Positions 9,107-16,558 of a stretch of DNA of 64,000 nt are shown one piece after another. The stretch lies in NCBI GenBank assembly GCA_019636495.1, contig JAHBXL010000008.1, positions 1 to 64,000 on the forward strand. The letters run 5' to 3'. Origin of the DNA: Phycisphaeraceae bacterium. Lineage in GTDB: Bacteria; Planctomycetota; Phycisphaerae; Phycisphaerales; UBA1924. Position 1 is the stretch's first letter, and each line of letters begins with the position of its first letter. The notes beneath the pieces are model-generated. The model was not told the origin of the DNA. It saw only the letters and a list, made by a program, of their open reading frames with translations, and did not search any database. A program made the position numbers and the translations under genes.

Positions 9107-12100
9107 ATGGACCTGCTCTCCCATCTCGCCGCGGACACCGCCGTGCAGGGTCTGTGCGCGCAACTCGCCCTCGGCCGCCGCGTCATCGCGCGCGGCTCGC
9201 AGGGCTCCAGCACTGCCTTCGTCGCCGGCGCGGTCGGCCGCTCGCTGGCGCGGCCGGTCCTTCTCGTCACCGCCCACCTCGACGAGGCCGACGAATCCCT
9301 CGACGAACTGCTCGATGCCGGCATTCGCGCTGCACGCTTCCCCGCGCTCGAGGTCCTCCCCGGCGAGACCCAGGCCAGCCTCGACCTCTTCGCCGAGCGC
9401 CTCGCCATGCTGCGCTCGCTCCCCGATGCCCCGCCCCAGGTGCTCATCGCGCCCATCCAGGCGCTCATGCAGCCCGTGCCCGCCCCCGCCGCCCTCGCCA
9501 CGCTCTCCACCACCATCCGCCGCGGCCAGCGCATCGACTTCGCCAGGCTCATTAAATGGCTCGTCGATGCCGGGTACTCGCGACAGGACGCGATCGACGA
9601 GCCCGGCGACTTCGCCGTTCGCGGCGGGATTCTCGACATCTTCCTCCCCGCCGGAATCGGCCCCGCCGCGCGAACGACCGGGGGCTCCGGTGTGCCCATC
9701 CGCCTCGACTTCTTCGGCGATGACCTGGAGAAACTCAACGAGATCGACCTCGACACCATGGCCTCCGATCGCGCCATCGACGAAATCGAGATCGTCTGCG
9801 CCAGCCTCGAGAAGGTGCTGGCCGATGCCGACGCCGCGGGCGGCAAAGCGGGCGGCCAGCGCGTCGGCGTGATCGACTACATGAAGGGCGGCGCGGGCGG
9901 CTTTGTCTGCCTGCTGCACGAGACCATGGAGATCGTCGAACAGGCCCGCGGCTACTTCGAGCGTGTCAGCGATGGCGGCAAGGGCATCTTCGCGCCCCCC
10001 GCCCTGCTCGCCGCGCTGCAGCAGCGCTTCCCATCGTTCGCCGAGATCAACCAGTTCTCCGGCGGTCGCGGCGGCGGCGCAGGCACCGATGCCGAGATCG
10101 AACTGCCCGTGCGTGCGCTCGGCGAGTTGCCCGCCGATGCCGCCGACGGCATCCGCCACCTCGCCGCCGAGAGCGCGCACGCCGACATCCTGATCCACTG
10201 CCAGAACGATGGCGAACTCTCGCGCTTGCGCGAGTTGGTTGTCGAGCACGCGCCCAGCGCGGGTTCGCGGCTGCATTCCCGCCGCGCATTCGTAAGCCGC
10301 GGCTTCGTGTGGGGCGAGGAGCCGCGTCCAGCGTTCGTGGTGCCGTATCACGAACTGATCCACCGGTTCGAATCGCGCCGCCGCGGGTCGGGAGGCGTGG
10401 GAGCGGCGCGGCTGCGCGCCGGCCGCGCGATTGACACGTTCCTGGACTTTGCGCCCGGCGACTATGTGGTGCATCGCGATCACGGCATCGCGCTCTTCCG
10501 CGGCCTCATCCAGATGAAACCGCGCGAGGTCAAGGCCGCCGCGCCCATCGTGCTGCCCGGCGAGAAGGCACGCAAGGGAAAGCGCCGCGCAGGCGGGCCG
10601 CTCGAGCCCGATCCGTTCGAGGGAATGGAGGAGTATCTCACGCTCGAGTTCGACGGCGGATCGAAACTTCACGTGCCGTGCAACAAGATCGACCAGGTGC
10701 AGAAGTACGTCGGCGGCATGGGCGGCCGAAGCAAGCCGCAACTCTCGACCATCGGCGGCAACCGCTGGAAGAACCAGAAGGAGCGCGTCGCCGAGTCGGT
10801 GCGCGACCTCGCGGCGGAGATGCTCCGCATCCGCGCTGCGCGCGAATCTCTGCCCGGCGTGCGCTACCCGGCCGACACCGCCTGGCAGAAGGAGTTCGAG
10901 GACGAGTTCCCCTACGACGAGACCGAGGACCAGATCGCCGCGCTCGCCGAGATCAAGAAGGACATGCAGCAGGAAAAGCCGATGGACCGGCTCCTCTGCG
11001 GCGATGTCGGCTACGGCAAGACCGAGGTCGCCATCCGCGCGGCGTTCAAAGCCGTCGAGTTCGGCAAGCAGGTCGCCGTGCTCGTGCCCACGACCGTGCT
11101 CGCCGAGCAGCACGAGCGCACGTTCAAATCGCGCTTCGCCGATTACCCCTTCCGCGTCGAGAGCATCTCGCGCTTCAAGACCAACCAGGAGGTCAACAAG
11201 GTCCTCGCCGACCTGCGCAAGGGACAGGTCGATGTCATCATCGGCACCCACCGCCTGCTCTCCAAGGATGTGAAGTTCGCCGACCTCGGCCTCGTGGTCA
11301 TCGACGAGGAGCAGCGATTCGGCGTCGAGCACAAGGAGCGGCTGCTCTCGCTCCGCATGACCGTCGACGTGCTGACGCTCAGCGCCACGCCCATCCCGCG
11401 GACGCTGCACCTCTCGATGCTCGGACTGCGCGACATCTCCTCGCTCGCCACTCCGCCCCTCGACCGGCGCGCGGTCGTCACCGAGGTCATCCCTTACAAC
11501 GAGCGGCGAATCCAGCAGGCCATCGCGCGCGAACTCGCTCGCAACGGCCAGGTCTTCTTCGTCCACAACCGCGTCTACGACATCACCAGCGTCGCCGACG
11601 ATGTGCGCCGTCTCGCCCCCGATGCCGAGATCGTCATCGGCCACGGCCAGATGCCCGATGGCGAACTCGAGGAGGTGATGCTCCGCTTCATGCGGCGCGA
11701 CACGCGCGGCGCCGACATCCTCGTCAGCACCACCATCATCGAGTCGGGCATCGACATCCCCACCGCCAACACCATGATCATCGATGGGGCAGACCGCTTC
11801 GGCCTCGCCGACCTGCACCAACTCCGCGGACGCGTCGGCCGCGGCAAGCACAGGGGCTACTGCTACCTCCTGCTGCCCAAGGACCGCCCCGTGCCCGAGA
11901 AGGCGCTCAAACGCCTGAAGGCCATCGAGGAGTTCAACATGCTCGGCGCGGGCTTCAAGATCGCGATGCGCGACCTGGAGATCCGCGGCGCGGGCAACAT
12001 CCTCGGTCCCGAGCAATCCGGCCACATCGCCGCGGTCGGCTACGAGATGTACTGCCAACTGCTCGACCGCGAGGTCAAGCGGCTGCGCAACGAGCCGACC

Positions 12101-12649
12101 CACGTCGCCAGCGAGACCAGCATCGAGATCGGCGTCTCCGGCATGCTGCCCAAGCCCTACATTCTCTCCGACCAGCGACGCATGGAGGCCTACCGCCGCA
12201 TCGCCGTCGCCACGACGACGCAGGAACTCGAACGCGTCGAGCAGGAACTGACCGGCGCATACGGCCAGATCCCTCCCGCGGCCAGGCGCCTGCTCGATCT
12301 CGCCGAACTGCGCATCCTCGCCAGCGTGCTGCGCATCCGCTCGATCTCGCTGCGCGGCCAGGATGTGCTGCTCCGCGCCAGACCCGACGATGCGGCGGTC
12401 ACGGGCGCGCTGCTCAGTACCCCCTCCCAGAGGGAGGGGGCAGGGAGAGGGCAGGTTTCCGATCCCGCATTAACTTCGCGCACCCAGCAGCCGCCGATCC
12501 ACGTCACGGTGCTGCAGCCCAAGAAGGGCGAGGAGAGCAGCGAGGTCTACTTCCGCCCGCCGCCCGAGTATCTGCGGCCCGAGACACTCCTCGCGGTGCT
12601 GCGGCGGCGACTGAAAACCGACATCGCGCCACCGGCGCACGTGGCCTGA
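9107..12649 (+). CDS. mfd: Transcription-repair coupling factor Mfd
   Basis: DNA translocase that removes stalled RNA polymerase and recruits UvrA. 1180 residues. An N-terminal UvrB-homologous module precedes the RNA-polymerase-interaction domain (YVVHRDHGIALFRGL, EYLTLEFDGGSKLHVP). The RecG-like motor has Walker A GDVGYGKTEV near residue 630, DEEQRFG near 731, and SATPIPRTLHLSM. The TRCF C-terminal domain follows. Near residue 1105 the C-terminal domain is interrupted by a short Ser/Gly/Arg/Thr-rich stretch encoded by a palindromic repeat (12420-12455). Start ATG 9107 begins MDLLSHLA; upstream in-frame codons look non-coding. Confidence 0.96.
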   Translation: MDLLSHLAADTAVQGLCAQLALGRRVIARGSQGSSTAFVAGAVGRSLARPVLLVTAHLDEADESLDELLDAGIRAARFPALEVLPGETQASLDLFAERLAMLRSLPDAPPQVLIAPIQALMQPVPAPAALATLSTTIRRGQRIDFARLIKWLVDAGYSRQDAIDEPGDFAVRGGILDIFLPAGIGPAARTTGGSGVPIRLDFFGDDLEKLNEIDLDTMASDRAIDEIEIVCASLEKVLADADAAGGKAGGQRVGVIDYMKGGAGGFVCLLHETMEIVEQARGYFERVSDGGKGIFAPPALLAALQQRFPSFAEINQFSGGRGGGAGTDAEIELPVRALGELPADAADGIRHLAAESAHADILIHCQNDGELSRLRELVVEHAPSAGSRLHSRRAFVSRGFVWGEEPRPAFVVPYHELIHRFESRRRGSGGVGAARLRAGRAIDTFLDFAPGDYVVHRDHGIALFRGLIQMKPREVKAAAPIVLPGEKARKGKRRAGGPLEPDPFEGMEEYLTLEFDGGSKLHVPCNKIDQVQKYVGGMGGRSKPQLSTIGGNRWKNQKERVAESVRDLAAEMLRIRAARESLPGVRYPADTAWQKEFEDEFPYDETEDQIAALAEIKKDMQQEKPMDRLLCGDVGYGKTEVAIRAAFKAVEFGKQVAVLVPTTVLAEQHERTFKSRFADYPFRVESISRFKTNQEVNKVLADLRKGQVDVIIGTHRLLSKDVKFADLGLVVIDEEQRFGVEHKERLLSLRMTVDVLTLSATPIPRTLHLSMLGLRDISSLATPPLDRRAVVTEVIPYNERRIQQAIARELARNGQVFFVHNRVYDITSVADDVRRLAPDAEIVIGHGQMPDGELEEVMLRFMRRDTRGADILVSTTIIESGIDIPTANTMIIDGADRFGLADLHQLRGRVGRGKHRGYCYLLLPKDRPVPEKALKRLKAIEEFNMLGAGFKIAMRDLEIRGAGNILGPEQSGHIAAVGYEMYCQLLDREVKRLRNEPTHVASETSIEIGVSGMLPKPYILSDQRRMEAYRRIAVATTTQELERVEQELTGAYGQIPPAARRLLDLAELRILASVLRIRSISLRGQDVLLRARPDDAAVTGALLSTPSQREGAGRGQVSDPALTSRTQQPPIHVTVLQPKKGEESSEVYFRPPPEYLRPETLLAVLRRRLKTDIAPPAHVA
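12420..12455 (+). repeat. Palindromic repeat inserted in frame within mfd
   Basis: CCCCTCCC (12420-12427), AGA, then GGGAGGGG (12431-12438) form a perfect 8-bp stem, followed by GCAGGGAGAGGGCAGG. The composition resembles the CCTCTCCCC/GGGGAGAGG elements at 16085-16274. It reads through in frame (about LSTPSQREGAGRGQVS) in a part of the C-terminal domain that is otherwise conserved on both sides. Confidence 0.6.
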
Positions 12650-12663
12650 CAAACAAAGATCGT

Positions 12664-12683
12664 CCCCGGCGTCGCGGCCGGGG
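12664..12683. terminator. Hairpin between convergent mfd and the secreted-protein gene
   Basis: CCCCGGC (12664-12670) and GCCGGGG (12677-12683) form a perfect 7-bp stem with a six-base loop in the 65-base gap between two convergent genes. No T-run follows on either strand, so intrinsic termination is only plausible. Confidence 0.4.
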
Positions 12684-12714
12684 CTCGGAAAGTCAGGGTC
12701 GCACGGCGAAAGGT

Positions 12715-14907
12715 CTAGCAAGCCTCGTCCGGTAGCGCCACCAGCCACGCGTTGAGGAAGGCAAACAACGCGGGTACGCCCAGCGGGCCGGAGGGCGAGA
12801 GGTAATGCGGGGCCTGGAAATCAGGATCAAACTCAGCATCGCCATCATCGGGCGTGATGACGATCCGGTTGCCGTAGCCCAGTTCATCGCCGACGATGAC
12901 CGCGCCGTCCCACGTGCCGCCATCGTTGTTGCCGTTGATGATGATCTGCCCTTGAAGTCCCCCGACCTCGCGGATCACGATCTCGCCGCGGGCGGCGATC
13001 TCTTCACCCTCCCATGTCGTATCGCGTGGAGACTCTTCATCGAAGTTCCCCAACGGCGCGCAGTTGCCAGGGCAACTGCAACCGGGGTAATGGCACCACA
13101 GTCCGAGCCGCCCGCCGATCCAGATCGTGTCGGTCAGTGTCGGCACGTGCACCTGCCCGAGCATGTCGCCGTCGATCTGCACGCGCGTCGTGCCATCGAC
13201 CCACAGGTCGCCCGCTGGGCCGATCCACCCGACCCGGATCGCGCCGATGCTCGCATAGTCGTCCTCCGGGTTGTTTGCGACAACCCACTCATCGTCTATG
13301 TAGTCGACCTGCAACTCTCCCGACCACACAACCCCAGCCCGCAGAATCTCCACCTCAAGCGAGTCGATCATCGGCGACTCGATCCGCGGCAGGTACGGCT
13401 TCGGACCGGCCGGATCGAACACCCCCATCTCGTGGATGCGCAGCGTACCAATGGAGGCCGCACGAATCACGCTGTCGATCGCACCACCATCGAAGTTGTA
13501 TGGACCGCAATGCACCACGTCCGCCGTCCAGTCCGCGCGGGTGTACTCGTCGTATGGAACGGTGAACCAGGGCGACACCGGCACGCACTTTGTCCCTGTA
13601 AACAACCGCCCCCAGTGTGCCGCATAGGCAGCCGCGACAGGGTCGTATCCCTCGTCCTCCTCGTCGAGCCCTTCGTTGGCGTAGCCGATCTCGACAGAGA
13701 CGATCTGCCCGTTCGGGTCAGAGGCGACGATGCTGCCCTTGGCGCGGCAGCCGATCGTAATCGGCGCATCAATGCTCGCGGCGATGATGTCGGAGTTCTG
13801 CAGGTTGTATCTGATGGCAATCGGAGCCGTGATCGCGCCGCCGACAAAGATTCCGCGGGCGCCGGAGGCCAGCGAGGCATTGCCGGGAGCGAGGTTGGCG
13901 ATGGTGATCGCGCCCTGAAGGTCTCCATCGGTCATCAAGAGGTGCAGTGCGCCATGGATGGACTGCTCGTGCGTGGAGTCTGGGTTCAGACCCGTCTGAA
14001 CGTCCGCCTTGACTTTCGCCGAGCCGGAGGCGACGGGGGATGCGCTACCCAAGTCCGCGGCCTGCAGCACACGCACTTCCTGGATCGACCGCCCCGCCCA
14101 GATCTTGGGCATCACCGTCGAACTGCCGATCGGCCCGGCGGTGTGAACCTTCTCGATGGAGCCGTAGTCGATGCGGACATCGCCCAGCAGGCCGACAGGC
14201 GTGGTGTTGCTCTCATGGCCGATGAGGAGCCAGGTGAGGCCGCCGGGGTTGCTCTCGTCATCAGAGGTGGCGGAGATGGTGCCGCTGATCTCATCGCCCG
14301 CCCAGATGACGCCGATGGCGCGGAAGGACTCGAAGCCCGCATTGCCGCAAACCGCTGAGAAGTCGGCCGAGGTGGCGGTAATGTTGCCCGTGATCTTGCC
14401 GGCGACGTAGGTTGGGCCGGAGACGACGCGGCCGAGCGCCTGGATGCGGCGGATGGCTCCGGCCTCGATGCTGCCGGTGATGTCGCCCGCGACGGCCACG
14501 GCCACGCGGGAGATGTCGCGGAGCGCGGTGCTGCTGAAGGAGAGGCCGGCGAAGTCGATTGCACCCACCGTCATTAACTCGGGTGGGGTCGATGGGAAGC
14601 TTGTATCGCCATCGGCGACGAGCACTTCCAGCAACGGAGTGCCTGACGTACCGACGGTGCCGCTGATCGTGACTGCCCCAATGTTGTTGGAAGGAGCGCC
14701 TGCGCCAATCGTGTTCACGTCATAGATCTTGACCTGCACGGTTCCGGTGATGGTGTTGCTGATGGTGACTGAGATTGGCGTTGAGGCCGCGTGCTGGGTC
14801 GTTGCCTGTCCCGTTACTTCCACGCGGATGGGTGTTTGTCCCGACACCGACACCCCGCTCGCAAGCAGCACTGCTGCTCCGAGCCTGACAAGTTTCATGA
14901 ATCCCAT
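12715..14907 (-). CDS. Secreted repetitive beta-rich surface protein, unknown function
   Basis: 730 residues. The signal peptide (MGFMKLVRLGAAVLLASGVS) is followed by long stretches of short alternating strands with recurring GxITGxI/IxAGxI-like elements (DITGSIEAGAI, GKITGNITATSADF, GGAITAPIAI). These suggest a right-handed beta-helix or similar fold. It has several cysteines, including WCHYPGCSCPGNC. The last 25 residues, GVPALFAFLNAWLVALP then DEAC, resemble the helix of the dockerin-like C-terminal tail seen on many planctomycete exported proteins, but without its DxDxDG loop. ATG 14907 has AGGTAGGA just upstream; ATG 14898 is the alternative. It is six bases from the stop of the next minus-strand gene, so probably cotranscribed. 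Confidence 0.75.
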   Translation of the reverse strand: MGFMKLVRLGAAVLLASGVSVSGQTPIRVEVTGQATTQHAASTPISVTISNTITGTVQVKIYDVNTIGAGAPSNNIGAVTISGTVGTSGTPLLEVLVADGDTSFPSTPPELMTVGAIDFAGLSFSSTALRDISRVAVAVAGDITGSIEAGAIRRIQALGRVVSGPTYVAGKITGNITATSADFSAVCGNAGFESFRAIGVIWAGDEISGTISATSDDESNPGGLTWLLIGHESNTTPVGLLGDVRIDYGSIEKVHTAGPIGSSTVMPKIWAGRSIQEVRVLQAADLGSASPVASGSAKVKADVQTGLNPDSTHEQSIHGALHLLMTDGDLQGAITIANLAPGNASLASGARGIFVGGAITAPIAIRYNLQNSDIIAASIDAPITIGCRAKGSIVASDPNGQIVSVEIGYANEGLDEEDEGYDPVAAAYAAHWGRLFTGTKCVPVSPWFTVPYDEYTRADWTADVVHCGPYNFDGGAIDSVIRAASIGTLRIHEMGVFDPAGPKPYLPRIESPMIDSLEVEILRAGVVWSGELQVDYIDDEWVVANNPEDDYASIGAIRVGWIGPAGDLWVDGTTRVQIDGDMLGQVHVPTLTDTIWIGGRLGLWCHYPGCSCPGNCAPLGNFDEESPRDTTWEGEEIAARGEIVIREVGGLQGQIIINGNNDGGTWDGAVIVGDELGYGNRIVITPDDGDAEFDPDFQAPHYLSPSGPLGVPALFAFLNAWLVALPDEAC

Positions 14908-14913
14908 GTTGTC

Positions 14914-16098
14914 CTACCTTTGCCTTCTTCTGGTGATTACGAGTACGCACCCGGAAGCAAGCACCACCAATCCGGTGGGGCCGGGGACAATCGAGGCGAC
15001 GCGGAATCCGCTGTCAAATGGCGTCCAACCCGGCGAGAGCTGTCCATAGCTATCCCACACGGCGTCGGCGATTCCAAATCCAGGAGCACCCCCCCAGTAA
15101 CTTCCCTCTAGGAACCTGGCGCTAGGCCCTTCAAAGGTGCCGAATGCGATCTGCTCCGTCCATTCTGTTGTCGCCCCTGCGACATCCAGCAACCCCCACG
15201 GGCTCTGGACGTCGGGGTATGCGCCAAGCGGCACAGTGAATGGGCTGCCGTAGCCAGGGAAGGTGAACTGGTCCCACCCGTAGTTCGCTTGTGCGAGAGG
15301 GCCGTTGGGGTTCGGCCCGGGGCCGCCGGGGCCGAGGTTCACGTGCACGCCGGGCGGACCGCCGGGTACCCACGCATCGGTCGAGTTGGAGAACTCCCAG
15401 TACCCGCCCTGATTCTCGCCGTATCGGTGCGGGTCGTAATGAGCAGCCTTGATCCACTCATCCCGCGTCGGGATGAAGTACCGCGCGCCGGGAGAGCGGG
15501 TGGCCTGATCGGCAAACCCGCCCATGCCGTTGGGGCCGAATGTGCTCACGTCGTACGCGCCGCTCAGGAAGTTCTCCCGCGGCACGACCCCGCCCGGCCC
15601 CGCAGCGCCGGCCCCGCCGTTGTGCAGGAAGTTGCAGTACATCGCGGCCATGCGCCAGGAGATGTTCCCCACAGGCCGCATTTCGTTGCCCGCGGGCACC
15701 TGCCACCGCCGCGCGTTGGGGTTGGAGTTGTTGATGGGCGTCGTGCCCTGCGCGCCCCAGAACGTCGGCGGCGTCAGCCACGGCAGGTTGCCCCCCCCTC
15801 CCGCGGGCCGGTCGTACGCCGCGTTGAAGAACTGCACCCATTGGCTGGTGGTGACTTCGTACCGCCCGATGAAGTACTCGTAGTCCACGCCGCCGCGGCC
15901 GATGGCATCATCGCCCTGCGTCGGCGGGTTGGTCCCCATCCACGGCGCATTGCCGGGGTGCGTGATCCGCACGAAGTCGATGCCGGAGAGGGGGTCGATC
16001 CCCCCGCCGCCGAGTGCGGGAGCGGCGATTGCCGCCGCGGCGATGATTGAAGCCAATAACCGCGCGATGCCTCTTCCTTCTTCCCCTCTCCCCGCCAC
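14914..16098 (-). CDS. Exported SUMF1/FGE-fold protein with a sorting tail, likely non-catalytic
   Basis: About 394 residues. A hydrophobic export signal (LLASIIAAAAIAAPALGG) is followed by a SUMF1-type fold: YFIGRYEVTTSQWVQFFNA, PVGNISWRMAAMYCNFLHN, ARYFIPTRDEWIKAAHYDP, and GLLDVAGATTEWTE, then SGFRVASI. The catalytic cysteines of formylglycine-generating enzyme are absent from the C-terminal core; the only nearby Cys is in the MYC segment. The end, VPGPTGLVVLASGCVLVI then RRRQR, is a VPxP-hydrophobic-Arg tail of the PEP-CTERM type. The start is uncertain: GTG 16098 gives a normal basic n-region but lies inside a palindromic repeat; TTG 16056 is the alternative. Confidence 0.75.
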   Translation of the reverse strand: MAGRGEEGRGIARLLASIIAAAAIAAPALGGGGIDPLSGIDFVRITHPGNAPWMGTNPPTQGDDAIGRGGVDYEYFIGRYEVTTSQWVQFFNAAYDRPAGGGGNLPWLTPPTFWGAQGTTPINNSNPNARRWQVPAGNEMRPVGNISWRMAAMYCNFLHNGGAGAAGPGGVVPRENFLSGAYDVSTFGPNGMGGFADQATRSPGARYFIPTRDEWIKAAHYDPHRYGENQGGYWEFSNSTDAWVPGGPPGVHVNLGPGGPGPNPNGPLAQANYGWDQFTFPGYGSPFTVPLGAYPDVQSPWGLLDVAGATTEWTEQIAFGTFEGPSARFLEGSYWGGAPGFGIADAVWDSYGQLSPGWTPFDSGFRVASIVPGPTGLVVLASGCVLVITRRRQR

Positions 16099-16274
16099 AG
16101 CGGGGAGAGGTCCCCGAGCGCAGCGAGGGGGGTGAGGGGCGAGCGCCCAGAACCCCTCACCGTCTCGGCCTTCGGCCTCGACACCTCTCCCCGGCGACCG
16201 GGGGAAAGCGAACCAAGGCCCCCTCACCGGTCGCTGCGCGACCACCTCTCCCCGTTCAAAGCAACGGGGAGAGG
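16083..16274. repeat. Cluster of palindromic repeats (CCTCTCCCC/GGGGAGAGG type)
   Basis: At least three hairpin units. Unit one: CCTCTCCCCG (16085-16094), loop CCACAG, CGGGGAGAGG (16101-16110). Another: GGTCGC (16229-16234), TGC, GCGACC (16238-16243). The last: CCTCTCCCCGTT (16245-16256), loop CAAAGC, AACGGGGAGAGG (16263-16274), a perfect 12-bp stem. Spacers contain CCCCTCACC and similar strings in alternating orientation. It overlaps the presumed 5' end of the SUMF1-like gene and would supply its purine-rich leader. Composition and unit structure are like dispersed intergenic palindromes in GC-rich genomes. Confidence 0.75.
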
Positions 16275-16285
16275 GGAAAGTTGAA

Positions 16286-16558
16286 ACACGTCCGATAGGT
16301 TGTCCGGGGCTTGCGTGCGGCACGGGCGTCTCCAAGGAGAACCGAGACAGCCCTCTCATCCATGGGGAAGGTACCACCCCGTACGCGGAATGCAAGGGCC
16401 AGTTTTGAGATTCCGGCCCGAACATGCACACAACTTGCAACTTCCCCGCCGCGGCGGGACCGACTGCACAAAACTGTGCAACGGGCCAACAGCCCGGCAC
16501 GGAGTGCCGGGCCACCAGAGTGCCGGACCACCAGAATGCGCGGCCACCGGTGAGCCTT
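16286..16558. other. Non-coding stretch downstream of the GT3 glycogen synthase gene
   Basis: No reading frame here has coding character. It holds a small hairpin TGCACA-AAAC-TGTGCA (16465-16480) and the palindrome plus tandem repeats at 16492-16551. It separates the stop of the glycogen synthase gene from the repeat cluster and the SUMF1-like gene on the same strand. Confidence 0.5.
16492..16551. repeat. Perfect palindrome with three 16-base tandem near-repeats
   Basis: GCCCGGCAC (16492-16500), GGA, GTGCCGGGC (16504-16512) is a 9-bp perfect stem. The right arm starts a tandem series: GTGCCGGGCCACCAGA (16504-16519), GTGCCGGACCACCAGA (16520-16535), ATGCGCGGCCACCGGT (16536-16551). It lies eight bases after the stop of the glycogen synthase gene and could also act as its terminator, though without a T-run. 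Confidence 0.65.

Noticed and set aside
8480..12103. 1207-codon open frame opposite mfd on the minus strand
   Set aside because: Mirror of mfd codon bias (Leu/Asp/His/Val-rich), no start context and no domains.
16256..16531. 91-codon minus-strand frame between the glycogen synthase gene and the repeat cluster
   Set aside because: It runs into the palindromic repeats, has atypical codon use and no family pattern.
16083..16551. CRISPR array or insertion sequence at the repeat-rich stretch
   Set aside because: Units are palindromes of unequal spacing and sequence; no regular spacers, no cas genes, no transposase and no terminal inverted repeats with target duplication.
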